NCBI GenBank assembly: GCA_905160935.1
Contig: CAJHZI010000736.1
Span: 708,501-772,500, forward strand
Reading direction: 5' to 3'
DNA from: Enchytraeus crypticus
Taxonomy: Eukaryota > Annelida > Clitellata > Enchytraeida > Enchytraeidae
Length of the DNA: 64,000 nt
Positions 11,386 to 21,554 of the stretch are shown piece by piece. The notes under the pieces are model-generated. The model saw only the letters and a list, made by a program, of their open reading frames with translations, had not been told where the DNA came from and searched no databases. Both the position numbers and the translations under genes were made by a program. Each line of letters starts with the position of its first letter. Position 1 is the stretch's first letter.

Positions 11386-11960
11386 ACAGCGACTGGCCTC
11401 ACGCTCTCCCTGTTGCTTCTTGTGGGCTTATTTTAGACAATGAGGCGATTCGAGTAGCCGCTAGTTTCCGTTTAACGGCAAAAACTTGCGAGCCTCACAT
11501 GTGCCCCTGCGGTCGTGAAGTCGACGCTTTAGGTCTCCACGGCCTCCCCTGCAAACGAAGCTCAGGTAGAATGTTTCGCCATCACAATTTAAATGACTTA
11601 ATATGGCGAGCACTTTCAAGAGCAGGCATCCCTTCCTCTAAGGAACCAAGTGGGTTGTCCAGATCAGACGGCAACCGTCCGGACGGCATGACTTTAGTGC
11701 CCTGGTGCAACGGTAAATGTGCCGTATGGGACGTCACGGTCATTGACACTATGGCAAACTCCTACCTAAATACGACTTCAGTCACAACCGGTGGAGCTGC
11801 TGTTCATGCCGCCTCTAGGAAGTTGAATAAATACCGTGATCTGTCCTTAGGATATGAAGTTGTTCCGGTGGCCATTGAAACCATAGGCCCGATGAATCCC
11901 GTAGGAGTTGACTTCATTAATGGCATAGGTTCTTTACACCGGGGTAATAAAAAACAATAA
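11386..11960 (+). pseudogene. C-terminal part of an RLE-type LINE polyprotein
   Basis: Reads SDWPHALPVASCGLILDNEA, then RLTAKTCEPHMCPCG with C-x-C...H...C (CPCGREVDALGLHGLPC), GRMFRHHNLNDLIWRAL and GNRPDGMTLVPW...AVWDVTVIDTMA. The zinc-like C/C/H/C followed by RPD...D is the layout of the restriction-like endonuclease at the C-terminus of R2/NeSL-type LINEs; the assignment rests on these motifs only. The RT core is absent upstream (5' truncation or replacement by the microsatellite). The reading frame ends abnormally: after INGIG it runs into the 3' UTR motif GGTTCTTTACACCGGGGTAA, so the end of the coding region is deleted compared with the copy at 12262. Confidence 0.75.
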
Positions 11961-12129
11961 TAATAATAACAATAGTAATAAAAATAATTATAATAATTAT
12001 GTAATAATGATATTACACAGAGTCCAAATTCTCTTCAACAATGCTCAGTTCGTGATTTGAGAACAATCATAATAGTAATAAATAAATAAAAAAATATTAA
12101 TAATAATATTAATAATAATAATAATAATA

Positions 12130-12240
12130 ATAAGACGATTGATGACCTCGAGTAGCCGGGCGGCGATTCACCACGTATTGCTTGAATCGTTTTTATCAAA
12201 CCTCGGGTTCTTTACACCGGGGTAAAATTAAAAAATAAAA
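12130..12240 (+). mobile_element. 3' UTR fragment of the RLE-type LINE, copy 2
   Basis: Almost identical to the 10200-10310 copy (GACCTCGAGTAGCCGGGCGG ... TTCTTTACACCGGGGTAA), preceded by (TAA)n and followed by an A-rich tail. A severely 5'-truncated insertion. Confidence 0.85.
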
Positions 12241-12261
12241 TTAAAATTAAAAAAATAATAA

Positions 12262-12535
12262 TAATATCATGAGCCCCATGAATCCCGCTGGAGCTGACTT
12301 CATTAATAACATAGGAAGATTAATTGCAATGCAAACCACAGATAGGCGAGAGACATCTTTTCTTTGACAAAGGCTTTCTTTCCCTGACTTTGTAAAGATT
12401 TAATGCTGTCTGCTTTAGCAATTCTTTTAAACAGCTTTAAACAGTTGACCTCGAGTAAGCGGGCGGCGATTTAGCACGTATTGCTCGAATCTTTTTTGTT
12501 AACCCTCCGGTTCTTTACATACGGGGTAAAAATTA
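12262..12535 (+). mobile_element. 5'-truncated RLE-type LINE: last codons plus 3' UTR
   Basis: Begins in coding sequence homologous to 11886 (PMNPAGADFINNIGRLIAMQ, then TTDRRETSF), continues through decayed codons, and passes into the 3' UTR (GACCTCGAGTAAGCGGGCGG ... GGTTCTTTACATACGGGGTA). This copy shows the natural join of coding end and 3' UTR. Confidence 0.8.
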
Positions 12536-12547
12536 TAATAATTATAT

Positions 12548-12690
12548 TTTTTATTCTTATTTCTGGATTTTTAAAATTTTGAAATTTGTACCGTTTTGAA
12601 ACTTCCGTTTTTTCACCGGCGTGAATATTTCTCAATAGTGCGCTATGTTGTCATGAACTACAATAGTAGTTTAATTACTATTACGGTATA
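12548..12690 (+). repeat. Interspersed repeat R-D, copy 1
   Basis: Shares TTCTGGATTTT, ACCGTTTT, CTCAATAGTGC and ATGTTGTCAT with copies at 28216-28425, 52355-52495 and 59960-60085 and the reversed copy at 31923-32105. No coding potential. Class not determined; a short (TTA)n tail in two copies suggests a retroposon. Confidence 0.75.
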
Positions 12691-14545
12691 TCTTCATTTT
12701 GGTTAATAATAAATGCACTTGTTCGTAGAAGGCGACTGACGTAAGTAAGGCGTGGAAAGATCTGGGCTGATGGCAAAGATTTCTGTGTACCATTAATATT
12801 CTAACCTATTGAGATCCTAATCTTTCGCGGCTGTAGAGTTTTATCACTAGGCTACTTGATTATTTGTCCATTTAATACTGCTGCGCATTTTCATTTAGCA
12901 TAGAAAGGTGCCTTAAAACTTTACTATTTTAAGATTGTTTTATGACACGCCCACTCATTTCTAGCAAAGTGCGGCAGCACTTGCTCACTTTTGATTCTTA
13001 GCGCTTGCCTGAGTCTGCTCCATCAGAGCAACGAAATTCTCGTCAGACGATATTTGCTCGATATAATACACAGTCGCCAGTAGATAACTGATCTCTGCTA
13101 GGTTTCATCTGTTCTTCCGTAATTCACTTTTGTCTCAACGATTGAGTTCTGCGGCTCTGTAGATTGCGAGTGTGCATTGATTGCGGATTAAAAGTCTCGA
13201 TTACCTGACGCTGACGTTTTTAAACAGAGAGCTTCAATATTTAGGCGTCCAGTAATAATTTTACTTATTATTTGTTATTTACAATTAATATTGCTAGTTG
13301 ATGATTATTATCTAAGTAATTATTACATTTGATTACTTAGTTACAACAATATGCATGTATCAATATAGTTACTTTCCTTAAGAAATTAGCGATCACTGAA
13401 TAAATAAATAAATAAATAGTTGGATCAGGTTAGCTTCGACAAGAGTTCAAGAGTGCTACTGTTATCCACGAAAATATTGAATGAGGTTTTTTGAATTTGG
13501 TTTTTGAATTGGGCTTTTGAATTGGGTTTTTCAGAGGCACTAATTAGGTAACCAACAATACTAAAAGTTAAATTATCTAATCTAATAAAAATTGTGCAAC
13601 TATTGAGAGCTGGATCCATGAAGTTTCTTCATGCATCCTTTTTCACTGCAAAAATCGTGAGTACTACTTAAAAATACAAGACAGCGCATGCAGAGAATAA
13701 CTAGACCGTACGGTTTGCTCTGTTGTGATACCAGATTGTAATTCAGTATACCAGGCTTCAAATGCGGGTACATACACCGAGAGCATTTATTCTGGAACAT
13801 TACTCAAAATATATGGTAGTGGCTACTATACAGGGTAATATATGACTATAGTGGGTGCTATGCGGAATAATTTATGACTATAGTAATACGTATATTGTTG
13901 CTTTATGAAACTTGGAATGTCTGATAAAAGAATTACATGAGATTTAGAGTTTACAAAACATTTCAATGTAAACAAGCCGAATGTAAAGTGCACAATCGGT
14001 ACCGGTGAATCTGTGAATACATTTGCAATCATTTCAGTTGATGATACATTGGACCTATCTTTTTATTAAAGCCAATATGATAATATGGTATAAGATTAAA
14101 AGAAAGCATAATTTTTCAATTGTACTGTTCGACAATAAGTCTCCAAAACCGTTTCGCGTCATGACTCCGTTAAATAAATTTACAAATGTCATAATAGGTC
14201 AGGTTTTTAAAATTCTTTATTGGCATGTTGTAACTTTTACTTTTATCGGCATAGATTTTGCTCCACAGTGTTCTACTTTACTATGTATTGCAGGGTGTTC
14301 TCATTGTTGACGTTGTTATTAATTGAAATTTTAATATCCTTATTTTACTACTGATAGAAGCACACGATTTACTAATATTGAAAGCAATTGCAATTTTTGA
14401 TAAAACGCTATTAATAAATGTTCTACCGCTCTAACAGTTTGTTGCTTCCACAAAATATTTTAGTAGACGCCTATGACTTTCATGTATTCTTTAGTTTTCT
14501 TCTAAATTGTAATTAACTAAAATAATGTTCATTATTTTAATGCAG
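12691..14545. other. No gene seen
   Basis: About 1.9 kb of AT-rich DNA. A short (AAAT)n tract lies near 13400. Frames of 60-95 codons at 13425-14310 lack domains and plausible splice context. Confidence 0.4.
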
Positions 14546-14576
14546 GTGGAAGATATATTCTAGGAAGTTGTCAGAG

Positions 14577-14885
14577 ATGATGCTTAACCAATCAGTCCAC
14601 CTCTGGTTCCCTTGCGTAATCTTCTTCCTCAATCTATCATGCACTCAATCTATTCCCATCCGTGATTCCGGTATCTTTCAGCGTAAGGATGAGATATCTA
14701 ACAGTGCCAGCGATGTGGACTACCAGACTGTTCTCCGGGGTGTCCTGTATCAGCTTATCAGTGATAGGGATCTCAGTGGTTTAGAGAATGGTCACGGCCT
14801 TCCTAACTCACGTAAAAAAGAAAATAACAACAGATCGAGTAAACGGGCGTGGACGAGTGCCGATGAGCTAAGGGTTTGGGGATAA
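14577..14885 (+). CDS. Candidate neuropeptide precursor (102 aa, one amidated peptide)
   Basis: Starts MMLNQSVHLWFPCVIFFLNL, a good signal peptide with predicted cleavage near residues 23-25 (SCTQS|IPI). A spacer (26-78) is acidic/polar. Then come RKK (79-81) and a clean dibasic KR (89-90), followed by AWTSADELRVW and a final Gly before TAA. Cleavage at KR and use of Gly102 as amide donor would give AWTSADELRVW-NH2. Trp at positions 2 and 11 with an RVW-amide end recalls the W...W-amide spacing of myoinhibitory peptide/allatostatin B. Those precursors usually hold many copies; here there is one, so the family is unproven. An acceptor-like TTTTAATGCAG ends at 14545, so a 5' exon is likely. The frame stays open back to that site, so the true start could lie upstream. 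The stop is immediately followed by a reversed SINE. AATAAA occurs at 15133. Confidence 0.6.
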   Translation: MMLNQSVHLWFPCVIFFLNLSCTQSIPIRDSGIFQRKDEISNSASDVDYQTVLRGVLYQLISDRDLSGLENGHGLPNSRKKENNNRSSKRAWTSADELRVWG

Positions 14886-15010
14886 ACTCAACCCAAGGAT
14901 GGGCATAGGCCAAATACGGCTCTGTGTCCCACATTCAAAGTTTGGATTCGAACCGACGGCAGTCTACTTGTTAGGCAAGCGTGCTGTCTACTTGGCCATT
15001 GAACTAGTGT
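14886..15010 (-). mobile_element. tRNA-derived SINE (separate family), reversed
   Basis: The reverse complement shows TGGCCAAGTAGACAGCACGC (A box) and GTCGGTTCGAATCC (B box) about 30 bp apart, as in a tRNA. It is not similar to SINE-A or SINE-B outside the boxes. No second copy was recognised in the window. It does not fold into an intact tRNA by eye, so a functional tRNA gene is not called. Confidence 0.6.
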
Positions 15011-15239
15011 AATTATATCTACGTGGTTTTAAAAGGTGATTGGATTACTTAAGTTAGAAAATATTCTTGTTCATGTAATGCTAGACAAATGTATGCTATT
15101 AAATCTTAATTATTTAAATTATATTTATATATAATAAAAAATATCAATTTAATATAATTAATTAATTACCAGTACCAAAATATGAGTGTTTCAGTTTGAT
15201 AATCTGTCCGATTTTTTCTTTATAGTGCTATTTGTAACT

Positions 15240-15600
15240 CTCTCTCACCCTCTTCTCCCTATTTCTCTGCCAAGTGGCAGGTCCCAGGTACATATACTCA
15301 CATGTAGCTATCACTCCTTTTAAAGAGCACTTCACAAATTAGAGAGCTAATCCATTCACAAAAGTCTATACTGCATCCACAAATTAATGGAGCCTATAGC
15401 TTGGAAATAATATGCTTCTGGTATGGTTTCCAGTTGTCTTTCTCAGTTATTGCTCTGTCGCCTCGTACGACATATGCAGTTTACGGGTGGTCTATTCTTC
15501 CTTGTCCCTGGCACAACACGAGGACTCGTAAGTAGTCTTCTCTAGGAATACTACAACTATAGTAACAATAACAGTAATAACACAATAAAAATAATAACAC
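15240..15600 (+). repeat. Interspersed repeat R-F, long copy
   Basis: Contains CCAAGTGGCAGGTCCCAGG, CATTCACAAAAGTC, GCCTATAGCTTGG, TTTCTCAGTTATTGCTCTGT and GGCACAACACGAGGACTCG, ending in an A-rich (TAACAA)n tail. Shared with the copies at 15840-16260, 19030-19300, 48180-48350 and 49750-49870 (reversed). Non-coding. Confidence 0.75.
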
Positions 15601-15839
15601 AATAATGTTGTAGCTGTCGTCTCTCACAAAATAAGCACTTTTCAGTCAAAACCAAACCGAAGCCAAAAATATAAGGTTATCAAATTTTCCGAATAAAATA
15701 TTGTCTGGTAGATTTATTCGAGCGAGGCTGAACTACCGGAGTAGTGTAGGCTAACTTATTCTATAGCAGCATCCTTCAATCGTTAGAATCCTGATAATTA
15801 TAACCGATAATTTAATTCTCATTTAAGTCACAATCTCTA

Positions 15840-16260
15840 TATCTTCTAGTTTTTTCCAAGTGGCAGGCCCACTCTAACGATCAACCAGTTATTCTCTTCA
15901 CAATAAGGCCATGGCTTATCCATATATTAATGTAGTTAATAATGGCTTGATAAATAACTCGGCTTCATAAGGACACTTTCCATAACTAGTAATCGGGCAA
16001 CTTACATGTATATCGATGTCTAATAAAATTCACCATTAGTTGGTTTCCTGTTGTGTTGCTCAGATCTTACTCAGTCGCATCTTAGGATAGGTGCAGTTGA
16101 CTGCTTATCTAGTTTTCAGTGTCCCGGTCACAACACGGGAACTAGCTCACAATATGCATGTATATTAAGCATCAGCGACGATACTGCAACTACATGTAAG
16201 ACGATTGTCAATTTTCATTCATTGCATACCTAGCAGCCATTCGAGGTTGTGTCTGTTAGG
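15840..16260 (+). repeat. Interspersed repeat R-F, second tandem copy
   Basis: Contains TTCCAAGTGGCAGGCCCACT, TTACTCAGTCGCATCTTAGG and GTCCCGGTCACAACACGGGA, in the same order as the copy 600 bp upstream but well diverged. Confidence 0.7.
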
Positions 16261-16996
16261 CAATAGCTACCACAATGTTAACTCATAATCTAGAGTGCCA
16301 TGTCCAGAACATGACCGCCTTGAATATAACATATTTAGTTCAAAACAGTTTTGTTACATAATTTAGTAGTTTCTTAGTTTCATTTATCATTTTCCAACCT
16401 CTTTTGTCCATTTACTACGCACATGTAGAGAATTAATCCTGCTGAATTCAAGGTTCATTAATCATGAACAACTAATTAGGGTTGAAAACATCCAATCGCC
16501 TATTGATGATATCCGCATAAAAAAACTAATATTATCTGCTTTTCAGCTGATAATGAATGCATGAAGCTTGATGGGATCATTGTTTAATTTTACCTATAAA
16601 ACAATGCATGTGCAAATATTATAGTTTGATAACTACTGAAAAGAAGTTGGAGTGGCCATATCTGATTAGCCGATTAATAGTATTTAATAAATTTATTTAG
16701 TCTAAGAGCAGTATGAACACTAAACGAAACTTAAATGATATTAACTGGCACACAATTATTATGTAGAGTTCCTCATCCTTAGATAATTATATATCTGCCT
16801 CATGCTAAAGTGTAAAGTCGTGCTCGTGTAATTATGCCTCTAGAAGCTTAAGTCTATTAACCTTTTATTCTTCGTAAAAGTCATGAAGTCTCCGTTCACG
16901 TGACGACGCTATTGCTAACAGTCGTTTGTTTCGAAACAATGCATTGAATATAGCGATAAATACAGGAAAAATTTACCAAATGTTCCTTAAATTGAT
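16261..16996. other. No gene seen
   Basis: AT-rich, no supported gene or repeat. Confidence 0.4.
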
Positions 16997-18192
16997 ATTT
17001 GTATTAGAGATGGGAATCGAACCGAACCCGAACCGAACCGAACCCTAAAATCTAGAACTTTGACCGAACCGAACCGAACTCGAACCCAGACTCTGACCGA
17101 ACCCGAACCGAACCCGAACCCAGACTCTGCCCGAACCGAACCGAACCCGAACCCAGACTTCGTCCAAACCGAACTGAACCAAACTCTTGGAGTTCCTCTC
17201 TTCTTCACCAGCCTGACATTAAATAAAGATAGTAAGAGCAATACAAATATATATTAGTTTCTGCATTTACATGTCTTACAGTACCTAACAGCATATATTC
17301 AGGTAAGGCTGATTCCGACACAAATTTCAAAATGGTAGCGGTACAAAGGAATGGTAGCGGAAAGCGAGACGGGCCTACAGAAGATAATGGATAGTCTGAA
17401 TGATACGACATTGAAATATGGAATGCATAATAACGTCAAAGGGACAAAAGTGATGAGAGTATCCCAAAATAGAGGTGAAATCAATATTATAATAAATGTT
17501 ATGAAATTGGAACAGGTAAGGATTTTTAAATATTTAAGTCATGCTATAACAGATGATGGAAAATGTGAGACTGAAATATATAGTAGGATTGCAAATGCAA
17601 AAGAAGCCTTCGATAATAGGAAAGAATTTTTAACAAAAAGCCTAAAGAAAGTCACTTAGATAAAAATAGCGAAACCTTAGTGTGGACCACGCCATTATAT
17701 GGACGTGAAACATGGACATCAAGGAAAGAAAATATCAGGAAACTGGAGGCATTGGAAATGTGGATATGGAGAAGTATAGAAAGGACTAGCTGGACTCAAA
17801 AGGTTACTAATGAGGAAGCTCTGGAGAGAGTTGGTTAAAATACACAGTTGATAAATGTATTAAGAAATAGGAAGAACAGTTGTATAGGACACATTCTATA
17901 ATTATTATGATTATTATAACATTAAATTAATAACATTATTATTAACAACATTATTATTAACAACATTAAATATAAAAATATGATTAGTACAAGTAATGTT
18001 AAACAACTGCAACATAAACCAAACCATTTCGAACTCGAATCGAACTCTTGCGAGTTGGAAAGCAAGCCGAACCCGAACCGAACCCGTACCCTTGTTAGAA
18101 CCGAACTCGAACCGAACCGAACTTTCATTTTCAACGAACCGAACCGAACCCGAACTCTGAAAATACATAAAATTCACATCTCTAATTTGTAT
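16997..18192. mobile_element. hAT-type DNA transposon with 8-bp target duplication
   Basis: The unit 17005-18184 starts TAGAGATGGGAATCGAACCG and ends CACATCTCTA, so TAGAGATG is an inverted terminal repeat, extending imperfectly to GNGAAT. It is flanked on both sides by the 8-bp direct repeat ATTTGTAT (16997-17004 and 18185-18192). TIRs of this type and an 8-bp duplication are diagnostic of hAT elements. Both subterminal regions (17020-17190 and 18030-18160) are filled with degenerate (GAACC)n repeats. There is no transposase; the middle carries an RTE-like LINE fragment (17335-17900). Non-autonomous. Confidence 0.9.
17335..17900 (+). pseudogene. RTE-like LINE fragment inside the hAT element
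   Basis: Frame 17351-17659 reads ESETGLQKIMDSLNDTTLKY, then FKYLSHAITDDGKCETEIYS and RIANAKEAFDNRKEFLTKSL, the region just after the RT catalytic box in the 56 kb copy. It continues with frameshifts to TWTSRKENIRKLEALEMW and TQKVTNEEALERVG, and stops before the LINE 3' end. Truncated on both sides, so it was probably captured or eroded rather than freshly inserted. Confidence 0.85.
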
Positions 18193-19029
18193 TGGCATTT
18201 ACCCCGTAGAAGCTGATGATTACGTAAGGCTGCAAAGCATTTTACCATTTTCTATCTTCAAACAAGAAATAAACTCATTGAAAATGATTATTTTTGTGCA
18301 TTTAAAATCAACCTCTAAGGATCGACAATGTAAAAACCACATTTGTTTATCTACAAACTGCGTCCGAGTTTCACCTTCTAGTGTCTGTTTACTTATTTCC
18401 TATTGGCTATATCGTTCAACCTGGACAATGAATCGTCACACCATTACGGGGAATTCTGAGCGTTGGATTCGCATTACTTTTTCCCTAGTACTTATGTTCT
18501 GCTTATTTCCGTTCAGTTACTACAGCTAAATGTTCTACAGTTAATTAAGTCATATCACCTGTCGCTTTATTCTAACTTTTCAATGATCTGTTTCACTACG
18601 ACCTCTGTTTGATTTTCAGGTCTTTACGCAGCTGCTTTTGAATTTTTTTTAAAATTACTATAAATATTGTGAATTAACATTACATTATTATTGTTATGCA
18701 ATTTGATTATTGATATCTACCTTTTGCACTGGTAAAAGGCGCTACTTAACTTGAAATAAAAGGCAGTGACTTCACTTGTATGATTTTTAAAGTAAGGTAC
18801 TCAAGTCTAGAACGCTTTAAGTTCCAATAGATCAGCTTTTGTTGAGTTGGTAGGTTTGCAGTCTAGTTTCTATTTGTTTGATAGTTAAAAATATTTCGAA
18901 TTGGATAATTTAGTAAATAATGAATTATAAACCAAGACTATCACAAAATAATCAAATATAGAAAGATGTTAAAAACATCTTGTTGGTCGCTAAAGAGCTA
19001 ATTATTACTAATTCAGACTCTCTAGTGGT
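18193..19029. other. No gene seen
   Basis: AT-rich. An 83-codon frame at 18278 is featureless. Confidence 0.4.
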
Positions 19030-19300
19030 CCGCTAAGAACAGCTTCGAGGTATATTTTCCTAATCAATTTGCTGATTCGCTTCATAAGTGCCTTCCATAG
19101 CTTAATAAGTTAATCCATTCACAAAAGGTTATGACCCAAACTTGAATGTAGCCTAGACCATGAAAATATGGCTTCTGATGGGCTTTCACGTTGTTTCTTT
19201 CAGTTCTTACTTAGTCGCCATTTACGATTCGTACAGTTTCCAGTAGATCTTTTGTACAGATTATTTCTCATTAACCCGAACCCAGCACGGGGAAAAGAAT
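19030..19300 (+). repeat. Interspersed repeat R-F copy
   Basis: Matches the 15240 copy through CATTCACAAAAGG, GCTTCTGATGGGCTTTC, TTACTTAGTCGCCATTTACG and CCGAACCCAGCACGGGG. Adjoins the 3' side of the CR1/L2-like RT. Confidence 0.65.
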
Positions 19301-19308
19301 TTAGTATA

Positions 19309-20290
19309 TTATTTAGTATCTCGCTTTTCTGTAGAGAAAGTTGAAAGAGAAAAACAAGAGCGAAGATTAGCAGGTAAAGAGTTCCAGATTGTGGGTGCTG
19401 CATAAGAAAATGAACGTCTGCCCAATGCTGTAAGAACATTTGGAACAGAGTGAAGATTGGCATCAATGGAACTATGTGCACATGAGGGATGATAGGGAAG
19501 AAGAATTTCAGATAAGTAAGAAGGCTTGCCAAATCGCAGAGTTTTGAAAGTTAATAGAGCTATTTTATATTTTATGCGTTGATTAACAGGGAGCCAGTGA
19601 AGACTGCCAAGTAGAGAAAGAGAGCGAAATTGAAGTCGAGAGGACTTGCAAACAACACGTGCAAAAGAATTTTGGACGTGCTGCAAACGATAGAGAGAAG
19701 AATTAGGCAACCCATGTAATAATGAATTACAGTAGTCAAGCTTTGAATGAACTGTAGAATTAGCAAGGATAGTGGCTGAATTTTTAGTAAGGGATGGACG
19801 TATTTACCTAATTACGTATTCCGAATTCGCCTATTTGACGTCCCTGACATTGCCTTGGGGCGAGGAACCGGACGTTAAATTCTTATTGATTGATTGATTG
19901 ATTAATCTGACGAATCTGAAAGAAAGATGCGCGACAAACAAAAGAGATATGGGATTTAAAGTCAAGGTTTTCATCAAATATGACTTCAAGGGTTTTGGCG
20001 GATCGAGAAGGTGAAAGAGCGAGATTCTGAAAATTAACAGAGTTATTAATAATTTAATTTTTTGCAAAGGAGTGCCAATTAAAAGGTATTCAGTTTTGGA
20101 GGGACTAACAGCAAGACGGTTAGCACAAAACCAGGAACATACCGTGTCTAGAATGAAGAGATGAGCCAGTTTCTGATTTGAATCATGATTAGAAAAGGAA
20201 ATATATAGTTGTGTGTCGTCTGCATAGAAATGAAAATTTACTTAAGACTGAGCAAGCAGGCACATGTAGCTAAGAGGAGTGAAAAATAAT
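19309..20290 (-). pseudogene. CR1/L2-like LINE reverse transcriptase, truncated and interrupted
   Basis: The minus strand reads SPLSYMCLLAQS*VNFHFYADDTQLYISFSN near 20290-20190, with the RT catalytic YADD at about 20215-20230. It continues NRLAVSPSKTEYLLIG and NLALSPSRSAKTLEVIFDEN. After an insertion (19800-19905) it resumes YCNSLLHGLPNSSLYRLQHV, QNSFARVV, LHWLPVNQRIKYKIALLTFK and AAPTIWNSLPANLR. The order and motifs (LQ-VQN-ARVV, LHWLPV--RI-YK) are typical of CR1/L2-clade RT C-termini. 5'-truncated at the RT palm, with at least one in-frame stop. Confidence 0.9.
19800..19905 (+). mobile_element. R-E insertion with (ATTG)n tail, inside the RT
   Basis: GACGTCCCTGACATTGCCTT and GCGAGGAACCGGACGTTAAA are followed by (TTGA)n. 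The same block ends the longer copies at 36722-36935 (reversed) and 60105-60325. It splits an otherwise collinear RT, so it is younger. Probably the 3' end of a LINE or its SINE partner. Confidence 0.8.
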
Positions 20291-20805
20291 AATAATCACA
20301 TGCAGTGTATACTTTAACTATAATCATAGATATATAATTAAAGCTGCATACTAAAATTATAATCATCTATCATGCAACTGAAAGTAATCAGTGAAATAAA
20401 CACTTAAAACACTTCCTGATTTTGCGAGACTACAAAGCTGCATCAGTGCTGCAAGAAATTTCATTTCCTTTCTGACGTTAATATTAGCATTACCAGCTTT
20501 AACTTGTTGCCAAAATTTGAAATTGAAAGTGAATGGCACAAGTACAATTCGTTTATAGTTAAAATGACAAGTTACCGTTATAGTTATATGCGTTTTCCAA
20601 CAGTTTGATGAGGGATTAAGAATACTTTAAACCTTATTTTACATGGAATTTTTTCTTTTACATTTTTAACATGAGCATAACCATGAAACTGTGGTTGAAA
20701 AATGGTTTCTGTCTGCCCACTAACTATGGTACAGAGTATGTTAACAAAATAGACGGATAATCTACGTTAACGACAAGTTAAAGCCTCTATTTGTATAAGT
20801 ATACA
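20291..20805. other. No gene seen
   Basis: AT-rich, no supported feature. Confidence 0.4.
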
Positions 20806-20807
20806 TG

Positions 20808-20867
<60 letters not shown>

Positions 20868-20892
20868 TATATAATTTATATATATATATACA

Positions 20893-20962
<70 letters not shown>

Positions 20963-21476
20963 TGCACTGCCTTACTGTCAGGTCCATGGTATATAACGCC
21001 TCCACTCTTCTCTGTCTTCCGCTTTCCTCTTCATGTCCACATATGAGTGGATCTTTAAATCATCTAGCAACCTAATCTTGGCAGTCTCTGCCTCTGTTTT
21101 CTTCCATTCTACCTTCTATGAACTTTTTTAATAGACTTTCCCTCTTTATAATGTGTCCTATCCAACTCTTCTTCCTATTTCTTAACTGTCTATCTGTACC
21201 AACTCTCTCCAGAACTGCCTCATTCGTAACCTTTTGAGTCTAGCTAATCCTCTCCATTCTTCTCCAAATCCATATTTTCAATGCCTCTAGTTCCTAATAT
21301 CTTCCTTCCTTAAGGTCTATGTTTCGCATCCATACAATAGCGTGGTCCAAATCAAGGTTTTCACTATTTTTATCTTTGTGTCTTTCTTTAGACTTTTTTG
21401 TTAAATGTCCTTTCCTATTACCGAAGGCCAGTTTTGCTTCAGCAACCCTACTGCATATTTCAGTACATGCATATAC

Positions 21477-21541
<65 letters not shown>
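20806..21541. repeat. (TA)n arrays flanking a LINE fragment
   Basis: (TA)n arrays at about 20806-20957 and 21479-21541. The LINE fragment at 20958-21465 lies between them, as if inserted into one array. Confidence 0.9.
20958..21465 (-). mobile_element. RTE-like LINE, 3' fragment
   Basis: The plus strand shows GTGCACTGCCTTACTGTCAG, GGTATATAACGCCTCCACTC and, at the far end, GGCCAGTTTTGCTTCAGCAA. This is collinear with 2905-3440 and 55595-56110. A 5'-truncated insertion on the minus strand. Confidence 0.9.
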
Positions 21542-21545
<4 letters not shown>

Positions 21546-21554
21546 GATATATAT

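Noticed and set aside
20787-21546. IYIYIY-type frames on both strands
   Set aside because: (TA)n microsatellite.
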